5,643 nt of DNA from Candidatus Enterousia merdequi (lineage in GTDB: Bacteria > Pseudomonadota > Alphaproteobacteria > Rs-D84), in NCBI GenBank assembly GCA_018065345.1, contig JAGHTM010000011.1:1-5643 (forward strand), in the 5' to 3' direction. The position numbers and the translations under genes are program-made. The notes below the pieces were generated by a model that was not told the DNA's origin, searched no databases, and was given only the letters and a program-made list of their open reading frames with translations. Positions 1 to 5,643 of the stretch are shown here, piece by piece (position 1 is the first letter of the stretch; each line of letters opens with the position of its first letter).

Positions 1-251
1 TTTTCAGAAATCATTTTATTATAAACAAAAATTATCGCGATAAATGTAACAAAAGGAATAATTATAGAAACAATAAAAGGTATCATAAGCGATGTTAAAT
101 ATATAAAATCACCAAAACTAACACCGTATGTCAGCAGGAATTTCATCATGCTCATAATTTGCATCATCCATGAAAGCCCTGTTAAAATCATTAAAAGCAT
201 TACAAAAATGCCAATAATCTGACTTCTAAAATATTTATTGATTATATTCAT
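1..251 (-). CDS. lptF: LPS export permease LptF (YjgP/YjgQ family), N-terminal part, cut by the window edge
   Basis: Reading from the ATG at 251-249 to the window edge gives 83 codons (MNIINKYFRSQ... to ...FVYNKMISE), open throughout. The first transmembrane helix is at about residues 12-32. A short loop ending in SFGDF follows, then a second long hydrophobic stretch at about 50-76 carrying the family pattern of prolines (MIPFIVSIIIPF) and ending in VYNKM. This matches the start of YjgP/YjgQ permeases. The 'GVSFGDFIYL' type loop fits LptF better than LptG. Known role: LptF pairs with LptG and the LptB ATPase in the inner membrane to extract LPS and pass it to LptC. The gene is divergent from nusA, which is not a usual neighbour. 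I see no good Shine-Dalgarno before the ATG. About three quarters of the protein lies outside the window, so integrity cannot be judged. Confidence 0.82.
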   Translation of the reverse strand, partial: MNIINKYFRSQIIGIFVMLLMILTGLSWMMQIMSMMKFLLTYGVSFGDFIYLTSLMIPFIVSIIIPFVTFIAIIFVYNKMISE

Positions 252-260
252 TGTGAATAA

Positions 261-289
261 AGTATAAAGCTCAAAACAAGAACCGTCAA
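261..289 (-). promoter_or_regulatory. Sigma70-type promoter for lptF
   Basis: On the minus strand TTGACG (289-284) is followed by a 17-base spacer and TATACT (266-261). Each hexamer matches the consensus at five of six positions and the spacing is ideal. The -10 ends only nine bases before the lptF ATG (251), so transcription would begin about two to six bases upstream of the start codon. This predicts a nearly leaderless lptF mRNA and agrees with the missing Shine-Dalgarno. Confidence 0.72.
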
Positions 290-338
290 GCAACAAAGCA
301 TTTGAAATAAAAATGTTTAATAAAACCGTAAATTTTTC

Positions 339-369
339 TTGATTTTTTACGATTCGAACATAATAATAT
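339..369 (+). promoter_or_regulatory. Candidate promoter for nusA-infB
   Basis: TTGATT (339-344) is followed by an AT-rich stretch TAATAATATAAA (361-372) offering several -10 choices: TAATAA after 16 bases, TAATAT after 19, or TATAAA paired with TTTACG (346-351) after 15. No single pair is clearly best, so the exact start is uncertain. It is the best plus-strand candidate between lptF and nusA. A start near 375-380 would place the hairpin at 393-421 in the 5' leader. Confidence 0.42.
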
Positions 370-392
370 AAAGTGTTCTTAAATAAAGTTTT

Positions 393-421
393 AAGAGCGG
401 GGTTCAAAAAACCCCGCTCTT
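393..421 (+). promoter_or_regulatory. Perfect GC-rich hairpin in the nusA 5' leader
   Basis: AAGAGCGGGGTT (393-404) pairs perfectly with AACCCCGCTCTT (410-421) across the five-base loop CAAAA. It is the most GC-rich element in an otherwise AT-rich spacer. On the plus strand only TTTC follows before the sequence turns A-rich, so it is a weak intrinsic terminator at best. No plus-strand gene precedes it in the window. It lies 23 bases upstream of the nusA Shine-Dalgarno. A role in mRNA stability or leader attenuation is an inference. Confidence 0.6.
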
Positions 422-457
422 TCAATAAAAGGCAATAAAAATACAAGGAGAAACAAA

Positions 458-2002
458 ATGTCTTTTGAATCTATGCCACGTCAAGATTTATTACTAGCGA
501 TTGATTCTTTGGCGCAAGAAAAAATGATAGACAAAGAAACTGTTATAGAATCTTTGGAAGCCGCTATTGCAAAAATCGCAAAGCATAAATATGGTGAAGA
601 ATTTAATATTGTTGCAAACATAGACCGTAAAAACGGTGCAATACACGTAAAACGTTTGTTTACTGTTATTGAATCTCCTGAATCTATGGGCGAAGAATAC
701 GATGCAAACACTATGTTAACCATAGACAAAGCAAAAAAATATGCACAAAACCCAAATGTTGGTGACACTGTCGAAGATTCTTTGCCAGAACCAGAATTTG
801 GACGTATGGCTTTCCAAACTGCACGTCAAATTATGACAGCACGCGTAAGAGATGCTGAAAAAGGACGTCAATTTGAAGAATTCAAAGATAATATTGGTGA
901 TATTGTAAATGGTGTTGTTAAACGTATTGAATTTGGTAACGTATTTGTTGATATAAATGGTAAAGCAGAAGGTTATATCAAAAACACAGAACTTATCCCT
1001 GGCGAACGTTTGGCTGCTGGTGATCGTGTTCGTGCTTTGATTATGGACGTTGTTCGTTCTAATTCTGGCCCACAAATATTTTTAACAAGAACACATCCTT
1101 TGTTTATGGAAAAATTATTCACTCAAGAAGTTCCAGAAATCTACGAAGGTATAATTAAAATTAAATCTGTATCACGCGCTCCTGGTTCACACGCTAAAAT
1201 TGCTGTTGAAACCCAAGATCCATCTATTGACGCTGTTGGTATGACAGTTGGTATCAAAGGAACACGTATTCAACCTGTAATCAACGAATGTCACGGTGAA
1301 AAAATCGATGTGATTTTATATTCCGAAGACCCTGCAGTATTTATCGTCAATGCAATGCAACCTGCAAAAGTTGCTAAAATTATTGTTGATGAAGACACAC
1401 ATACTGCGGCTGTGGTTGTCACAGAAGACCAACAATCTTTGGCTATTGGTCGTCGTGGACAAAACGTTCGCTTGGCATCTCAATTAACAGGATGGAACAT
1501 TGATGTTATGAGCGAAGCCGAAGAACAAGAACGTCGTGCAAAAGAATTCAAAGAAAAGACAGAATTGTTCACACACGCATTGGATGTTGACGATACAATT
1601 GCACAATTGTTGATAAGCGAAGGTTTCAGAACTATTGAAGAAATCGCATACGTTGAACAATCTGAATTAGATTCTATCGAAGGATTTAACCCAGAATTGG
1701 CATCAGAATTACAAAATCGTGCAAAAGCACATCTTGCAAAAATAGAACAAGATTATTTTGATAACGGCCACAAAATGGGTATGACTGATGATTTGTTGAA
1801 TTTTGATTTTATCAAACGTCCAACAATTATGAAACTTGGCGAAAACGACATTAAATCTTTATCTGACTTGGCTGATTTAGCATCTGATGAATTAGTTGAA
1901 ATTTTGGGTGAAGACAATATGTCATCACGTTTGGCTGAAAAAATCATTATGAAAGCCCGTGAAATCGCATACGGCATTGTTCAAGAAGAAGATGCTGAAT
2001 AA
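458..2002 (+). CDS. nusA: Transcription termination/antitermination factor NusA
   Basis: 514 residues, close to proteobacterial NusA (495 in E. coli). The start is set by AAGGAG at 445-450, seven bases before the ATG. Domains in order are: RNA polymerase-binding N-terminal domain at about 1-135; S1 domain about 145-200 (GDIVNGVVKRIEFGNVFVDI); KH1 about 228-305 with VGIKG at 264-268; KH2 about 306-352 with IGRRGQNVRLASQLTGW at 330-346; and two acidic AR repeats at about 376-426 and 445-503, which in E. coli contact the alpha-subunit CTD and lambda N. The acidic tail ends EEDAE. NusA binds RNA polymerase and nascent RNA, modulating pausing, Rho-dependent and hairpin termination, and antitermination. 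It is first in a two-gene unit with infB, 36 bases apart. The usual upstream rimP is replaced by divergent lptF. Nothing appears broken. Confidence 0.97.
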   Translation: MSFESMPRQDLLLAIDSLAQEKMIDKETVIESLEAAIAKIAKHKYGEEFNIVANIDRKNGAIHVKRLFTVIESPESMGEEYDANTMLTIDKAKKYAQNPNVGDTVEDSLPEPEFGRMAFQTARQIMTARVRDAEKGRQFEEFKDNIGDIVNGVVKRIEFGNVFVDINGKAEGYIKNTELIPGERLAAGDRVRALIMDVVRSNSGPQIFLTRTHPLFMEKLFTQEVPEIYEGIIKIKSVSRAPGSHAKIAVETQDPSIDAVGMTVGIKGTRIQPVINECHGEKIDVILYSEDPAVFIVNAMQPAKVAKIIVDEDTHTAAVVVTEDQQSLAIGRRGQNVRLASQLTGWNIDVMSEAEEQERRAKEFKEKTELFTHALDVDDTIAQLLISEGFRTIEEIAYVEQSELDSIEGFNPELASELQNRAKAHLAKIEQDYFDNGHKMGMTDDLLNFDFIKRPTIMKLGENDIKSLSDLADLASDELVEILGEDNMSSRLAEKIIMKAREIAYGIVQEEDAE

Positions 2003-2038
2003 AAAATAAAGAATAACATTAAAACCAAAGGTTAAAAT

Positions 2039-4447
2039 ATGGCGACATTAACACTTGGAAAATCTGTGACAGTTGATGCAGTGCAAAGTAAAAAAGGCGA
2101 CGCGGTCTTTGTAGAACGTCGTCGTCGTATTGTTGCACCAGGCAGTAAAGAATTGCGTGAAGAACCAAAGAAAGTTGAATCAGCACACAGTGTTGCAGAC
2201 GAAAAATTGCGTGCTGTGTTGGCTGCTGCAAAAGCAAGAGATGAAGAACGCAAAAAACGCGAAGCCGAAGAAGAGGCTGCTCGTCGTGCCAGAGAAGCAG
2301 AAATAGAACGCGAAAATCGTGAATACGAAGCTGTCAAAGAACAATTGGCACAACGTGAAAACGAAACAGAACAAGCCCAAGAAGAACCTGTTATTGTTCC
2401 TGTGCGTGAAAACACACATGAAAATCACGAAAGCAAGAAAAACAATGTCGCCTTTGCTAATCGCAACAATCGTCGTGACGAAGATAATGATGATATGCGT
2501 GGCAACAAACAAAATCGTTTCAAAAAAGATTTCAAAAAAGGCGGTAAAATATCCATACACGATATTGTTATCGGTGGTGGGGATGATGACGATGATGATG
2601 AAATCGGTATTCGTGGTGCAAATCGCAGAAGAAGTGAAGCATCATTGAAACGTTTTCGTGAAAAAGCACGCGCTGTATTTACTGCACCTCAAAAAGTTGA
2701 ACACATTGTCACTTTGGGCGACACAATCACAGTCAAAGATTTGGCTGCTGCTATGGCCGAAAAAGTTGGTAATGTTATCAAAAAATTGATGGAAATGGGT
2801 ATGATGGCATCTATGAATCAATCTATTGATGCAGATACTGCTGAATTAATTGCCAGCGAATTTGGTGCCACTGTAAAACGTGTTGATGTAAAACCATACG
2901 CAAATATTTTGGAAGAACAACCACACGAAGAAAGATTACAACATCGTTCTCCTGTTGTCACTGTTGTAGGACACGTTGACCATGGTAAAACTTCGTTACT
3001 TGACGCTTTCCGTAATGCGAACGTTGTTGCAGGCGAAGCAGGTGGTATTACTCAACATATTTCTTCATACGAAGTAAAAACAAAATCTGGTGCGACAATA
3101 ACATTTTTGGATACCCCTGGTCACGAAACATTTACAGCAATGCGTGCACGTGGTGCACAAATTGCAGATATTGTCGTTTTGGTTGTTGCTGCTAATGATT
3201 CTATTATGCCTCAAACTATCGAAGCAATAAATCACATACGCGCAGCCAAGGTTCCATTTATCGTTGCAATCAACAAATGTGATTTACCAGAAGCAAATCC
3301 ACAACGCGTTAAAACAGACCTTTTACAACAAGAAGTCCAAGTTGAAGAAATGGGTGGAGATGTTCAATGCGTTGAAATTTCTGCTAAAACAAAAATGGGT
3401 CTTGATAAACTTGAAGAAGCCATTTTATTACAAGCTGAAATTATGGATTTGAAAGCAGATCCAGAAATGATGGCATCTGCATATGTTGTAGAAGCAAAAA
3501 TGGAAAAAGGTCTTGGTGCTGTTGCAACAGTTTTAGTTCGCCAAGGAACATTATCTGTTGGCGATGTTTTTGTAGTAGGCGAAACATTTGGACGTGTTCG
3601 TGGTTTGATAAATTCAAACGGTGTTCGTGTTAAATCTGTAAAGCCAGGACAACCAGCAATGGTTTTGGGATTGGAAGCTGTCCCAAGTGCTGGTGATGAA
3701 TTACACGTAATGGAAAACGAAGCACAAACTCGTGAAGTTGCTGCATATCGTGTTCAAAAAGCAAAAGACAAAGCAAACGCAGTTAAACGTTCATCTTTGG
3801 AAGAATTATTCGCAAAACGCGATGAAACCAAGAAATTGACATTGCCTGTAATCTTGCGTGCAGATGTTCAAGGTTCTGTGGAAGCGATTTCAGATATGTT
3901 GCGTGGCTTTAATTCTGACAAGGCTGGTGTTGAATTATTATCTGCTGGTGTTGGTCAAATTACAGAAGGCGATATAAGACTTGCAACTGCATCTGGGGCT
4001 GTGATAATCGCATTTAATGTACGTGCAGATTCCGCAGTTCGCGATATGGCACGTAATAACGGTATTGATATCCGTTATCACAGTGTTGTTTATCGTATTA
4101 CAGATGAAATCAAAGAAATTTTATCTGGAAAATTAGCACCAGAAAAACGCGAAACATTTATTGGATACGCAGATGTTATCGCTTTGTTCACAGTTGGCAA
4201 AGGAATTCGTGTTGCCGGTTGTCGTGTAAGCGAAGGTGTAATTAAAAAATCTGCAATGGTTCGCTTGCTTCGTGATAACGTTGTTATATATGACGGCAAA
4301 ATAGGGCAATTACGTCGTGAAAAGAACGAAGTTAATGAAGTAACCGTTGGTGTAGAATTTGGGATGAGTTTCGATAAATACAACGACCTTAAAGAAGGTG
4401 ACAGGGTTGAATGTTATGAAGTCGAAGAAATCAAAGCCCAATTATAA
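2039..4447 (+). CDS. infB: Translation initiation factor IF-2
   Basis: 802 residues. The start is supported by AAAGG at 2027-2031, seven bases before the ATG. The N-terminus (to about 35) resembles the alphaproteobacterial IF2 leader with its VFVERRRR basic run. A charged, probably helical Glu/Arg/Ala-rich region spans about 50-115, followed by a polar linker with six consecutive Asp at 182-187. The IF2N-type domain is at about 225-280. The GTPase domain runs from about 303 with G1 GHVDHGKT 311-318, G2 Thr338 in GGITQHI, G3 DTPGHE 358-363, G4 NKCD 412-415 and G5 SAK 448-450. The beta-barrel domain II, domain III (about 595-700) and fMet-tRNA-binding C-terminal domain (about 705-802) follow and look complete. 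IF2 is the GTPase that brings fMet-tRNA to the 30S subunit and promotes subunit joining. It is probably co-transcribed with nusA and ends at the terminator at 4461-4491. ylxR does not lie between the two genes, nor rbfA after this one. Confidence 0.97.
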   Translation: MATLTLGKSVTVDAVQSKKGDAVFVERRRRIVAPGSKELREEPKKVESAHSVADEKLRAVLAAAKARDEERKKREAEEEAARRAREAEIERENREYEAVKEQLAQRENETEQAQEEPVIVPVRENTHENHESKKNNVAFANRNNRRDEDNDDMRGNKQNRFKKDFKKGGKISIHDIVIGGGDDDDDDEIGIRGANRRRSEASLKRFREKARAVFTAPQKVEHIVTLGDTITVKDLAAAMAEKVGNVIKKLMEMGMMASMNQSIDADTAELIASEFGATVKRVDVKPYANILEEQPHEERLQHRSPVVTVVGHVDHGKTSLLDAFRNANVVAGEAGGITQHISSYEVKTKSGATITFLDTPGHETFTAMRARGAQIADIVVLVVAANDSIMPQTIEAINHIRAAKVPFIVAINKCDLPEANPQRVKTDLLQQEVQVEEMGGDVQCVEISAKTKMGLDKLEEAILLQAEIMDLKADPEMMASAYVVEAKMEKGLGAVATVLVRQGTLSVGDVFVVGETFGRVRGLINSNGVRVKSVKPGQPAMVLGLEAVPSAGDELHVMENEAQTREVAAYRVQKAKDKANAVKRSSLEELFAKRDETKKLTLPVILRADVQGSVEAISDMLRGFNSDKAGVELLSAGVGQITEGDIRLATASGAVIIAFNVRADSAVRDMARNNGIDIRYHSVVYRITDEIKEILSGKLAPEKRETFIGYADVIALFTVGKGIRVAGCRVSEGVIKKSAMVRLLRDNVVIYDGKIGQLRREKNEVNEVTVGVEFGMSFDKYNDLKEGDRVECYEVEEIKAQL

Positions 4448-4460
4448 AAAACAAAAAATA

Positions 4461-4491
4461 AAAAAACACCGGCAAACACCGGTGTTTTTTT
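4461..4491. terminator. Bidirectional Rho-independent terminator between infB and the convergent minus-strand gene
   Basis: The core CACCGG (4467-4472) pairs with CCGGTG (4479-4484) around the loop CAAACA. The stem is extended by six A-T pairs, giving 12 bp. T4485-4491 forms the U-tract for the plus strand. The A-run 4461-4466 and the A-rich bases before it give a U-tract on the minus strand. It lies 14 bases after the infB stop and 11 bases after the stop of the minus-strand gene, so it can serve both convergent units. Confidence 0.9.
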
Positions 4492-4501
4492 CTGTTATAA
4501 T

Positions 4502-4966
4502 TTAGCCTAATAAGGATAATACATTTATACAAGAATTTGTTTCATAATTATAAGGATTATAACTTGACGAGTTTATACAAGGATTTGGAACACAAGCATT
4601 ATCTTTCCAAATACAATTTATATGCGTTTTACATGTATTTTCATCAGAAGAAAAATCAGCACATGTTTTTACACCAGAAATTTTCCAATTTTTAAATGTA
4701 TAACCAAGTCTTGTTGGTGTTGTTTCTGGGGTTATTATTGTTCCATCATATTGCACTGATATTATTTCTGATTCTGTTCCACGATTATTGTATTCAATGC
4801 TTATCATATTTGGACGATATTCTGGATTTATATCAGAATTTGCCCCATCTTCTGAAACACCCAAAACATCATAAACACAAGATAGTGGTTCATCAACATT
4901 TTCAGCAAACACATCAACTGAATTTAATGACAATATTATTGCCGGTATTATTAAAACTTTTTTCAT
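4502..4966 (-). CDS. Small secreted cysteine-rich protein with InlB B-repeat-like domain
   Basis: 154 residues. AAAGGAA (4980-4974) lies seven bases before the ATG. Residues 1-21 form a signal peptide (MKK, hydrophobic core, VFA|EN), so export across the inner membrane is expected. Residues 48-95 match the Listeria-Bacteroides/InlB B-repeat pattern, a small beta-grasp-like fold: PEYRPNMISIEY, then VQYDG at 71-75, P80, and LGYTFKNWK at 87-95. A six-cysteine tail follows (Cys102, 112, 118, 125, 130, 146) with W120 and ACVPNPC, plus a lone Cys30 after the signal peptide. The protein ends VLSLLG. It lies 26 bases downstream of a related minus-strand gene and is probably co-transcribed. No catalytic motif, lipobox or LPXTG anchor is visible. 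The family is found in surface or secreted proteins; the specific function is unknown. A remnant or outer-membrane-associated piece of a longer repeat protein is possible, but the signal peptide and proper stop suggest an intact gene. Confidence 0.8.
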   Translation of the reverse strand: MKKVLIIPAIILSLNSVDVFAENVDEPLSCVYDVLGVSEDGANSDINPEYRPNMISIEYNNRGTESEIISVQYDGTIITPETTPTRLGYTFKNWKISGVKTCADFSSDENTCKTHINCIWKDNACVPNPCINSSSYNPYNYETNSCINVLSLLG

Positions 4967-4992
4967 TTTCTATTTCCTTTTGTTATTGTAAA

Positions 4993-5577
4993 TTACCCCA
5001 ACAAATCTAAAATCCCCTGTGGTTGTTGATTTGCTTGTTCCTGCATACTAAGACGAGCCTGTTCAAGTAAATCTTCATGATACTGTGATTTCCAACCAAC
5101 AAATGTATAACCTTTCTTGGCTGGCGCAGTTGTTGGAACCGTTATATTACCGTCGTATTGACATGTTGTTGTTTCAAATGTATCACCGTTTGCGTCTTTC
5201 CAATTTATGTTTATTGTATTTGCTTCCCATTCTGGCGATGCAGTCACTATTGCACCATCATCTGCTGTCCCAACTGTTTCATCTGTCAAAGTATTTGTTG
5301 TTCCTTGTTCAATAGTCAAAGCATCTGATGCATAACATTCTGATTCAGACAAAGCACCAATTTGTGATGTCTTTCCATCTGGACATTGGATTTGTTGATG
5401 TGTCTCTTCTGGACAATAATAACCAACCGGACATATTATATATTCCCCGACACAATCATTTTGTTCATCAAATTCAGAACAAGTATAACCACTGTCTGTT
5501 TCCTGTTCCCAAGCATACGCCCCGTTGATTGCCATTAATGCACAACCGATTGCGCAATATTTTATTATGTTTTTCAT
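4993..5577 (-). CDS. Secreted protein with N-terminal six-cysteine (ephrin-receptor-like/EGF-like) module and InlB B-repeat-like domain
   Basis: 194 residues from the ATG at 5577-5575. An in-frame TTG at 5592 is less likely, because the Shine-Dalgarno AAAGGAGG (5589-5582) would then lie inside the coding region. Residues 1-22 form a signal peptide (MKNIIKYCAIGCALM...GAYA|W). Residues 33-81 hold six cysteines (33, 42, 49, 55, 65, 81) in a pattern CPVGYYCPEE...CPDGKTSQIGALSESEC, similar to GCC2/GCC3 or TNFR-like extracellular modules. A Thr/Asp-rich linker follows (about 84-113). Residues 115-163 form an InlB B-repeat-like domain: PEWEANTININW, CQYDG 139-143, KKGYTFVGWK. A Gln/Glu-rich, probably helical tail ends ILDLLG. 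The B-repeat domain aligns with the one in the gene downstream at 4502-4966, so the two are probably paralogues in one operon. No enzyme motif is seen. Envelope or surface location is inferred; the function is unknown. Confidence 0.82.
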   Translation of the reverse strand: MKNIIKYCAIGCALMAINGAYAWEQETDSGYTCSEFDEQNDCVGEYIICPVGYYCPEETHQQIQCPDGKTSQIGALSESECYASDALTIEQGTTNTLTDETVGTADDGAIVTASPEWEANTININWKDANGDTFETTTCQYDGNITVPTTAPAKKGYTFVGWKSQYHEDLLEQARLSMQEQANQQPQGILDLLG

Positions 5578-5581
5578 TTTT

Positions 5582-5589
5582 CCTCCTTT
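5582..5589 (-). promoter_or_regulatory. Strong Shine-Dalgarno that fixes the start of the 194-aa secreted protein
   Basis: On the minus strand AAAGGAGG (5589-5582) sits four bases before the ATG at 5577-5575. It is the strongest ribosome binding site in the window. It falls within the first codons of the alternative TTG-started reading, which argues for the ATG and leaves a normal signal peptide beginning MKN. Confidence 0.82.
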
Positions 5590-5599
5590 CAAAACAAAT

Positions 5600-5626
5600 A
5601 AAAAACCGCCAACGAAAATGGGCGGT
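5600..5626 (-). terminator. Rho-independent terminator, minus strand, upstream of the secreted-protein pair
   Basis: On the minus strand ACCGCC (5626-5621) pairs with GGCGGT (5610-5605) around a ten-base loop. A T-run of six follows (5605-5600). It should end a minus-strand transcript entering from beyond the right edge. A TAA at 5635-5633 just upstream could be that gene's stop, but too little sequence is present to tell. It lies about 10 bases before the Shine-Dalgarno of the 194-aa gene, so it could also act as a leader attenuator for that gene. Confidence 0.72.
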
Positions 5627-5643
5627 CGGGGGTTAGAACAGCA

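Noticed and set aside
252..457. A tRNA (metY-like) or rimP remnant upstream of nusA, as in other proteobacteria
   Set aside because: No cloverleaf arms, no T-loop motif and no reading frame resembling RimP. Only the promoters and one hairpin are present.
481..2560. Minus-strand open frames inside nusA and infB, and the alternate plus frame at 2319-2648
   Set aside because: They are shadows of well-supported nusA and infB. They have no Shine-Dalgarno I can see and their composition follows the opposite strand.
5085..5528. Plus-strand open frames opposite the 194-aa secreted gene (and 4696-5010 opposite the 154-aa gene)
   Set aside because: They lie antisense to genes with signal peptides, recognisable domains and ribosome binding sites. 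The translations are low-complexity (Leu/His/Gln/Tyr-rich) and have no domain pattern.
5530..5577. Lipoprotein signal (AIGC) in the 194-aa protein
   Set aside because: The Cys is at residue 12, before the main hydrophobic segment, and a good signal peptidase I site (AYA|W) follows at residue 22.
4502..5577. Toxin-antitoxin or bacteriocin-immunity pair
   Set aside because: Both small genes encode exported, Cys-rich, B-repeat proteins that resemble each other. Neither looks like a DNA-binding antitoxin or a membrane immunity protein.
4993..5592. TTG start at 5592 giving a 199-aa protein beginning MKGGK
   Set aside because: The first codons would be the Shine-Dalgarno itself (AAAGGAGG). The ATG at 5577 has perfect spacing to it and yields a standard signal peptide.
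5627..5643. Possible tRNA 3' end or the last codons of a gene at the right edge (minus strand ...CTG TTC TAA)
   Set aside because: The TTCTAAC stretch does not form a T-arm. A protein stop is plausible because of the following terminator, but a few codons cannot be assigned to any gene.

Overview
The window looks like chromosomal DNA of an AT-rich Gram-negative bacterium, most likely an uncultured, host- or gut-associated alphaproteobacterium. Three observations support this. A partial LptF permease implies an outer membrane with LPS. NusA has two C-terminal acidic (AR) repeats. The IF2 N-terminus (KSVTVDAVQSKKG...VFVERRRR) resembles the alphaproteobacterial IF2 leader. The finer placement is inferred from the style of the two secreted proteins, not demonstrated.

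Layout. Positions 1-251 (minus) hold the first 83 codons of lptF, driven by a near-consensus promoter so close to the ATG that the mRNA should be almost leaderless. Positions 252-457 are a divergent intergenic region holding that promoter, a weaker candidate nusA promoter and a perfect 12-bp hairpin in the nusA leader. Positions 458-2002 are nusA and 2039-4447 are infB, both on the plus strand and 36 bases apart. A strong bidirectional terminator (4461-4491) separates infB from two convergent minus-strand genes. These run from 5577 to 4993 (194 aa) and from 4966 to 4502 (154 aa). A minus-strand terminator at 5600-5626 closes whatever lies upstream of them.

Function. nusA and infB link transcription elongation/termination control to translation initiation and form the core of the classic rimP-nusA-(ylxR)-infB-rbfA-truB operon. 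Here rimP, ylxR and rbfA are absent from their usual places, so the operon is reduced to two genes.

The two minus-strand genes are the least ordinary part. Both encode small exported proteins built from one recognisable InlB B-repeat-like domain (QYDG ... GYTF..WK) plus a six-cysteine module. The module lies before the domain in one protein and after it in the other. Both mature proteins have seven cysteines and both end in [VI]-L-x-L-L-G. They look like modular paralogues encoded in one operon. Their function is unknown; surface adhesion or envelope association is a guess from the domain family.
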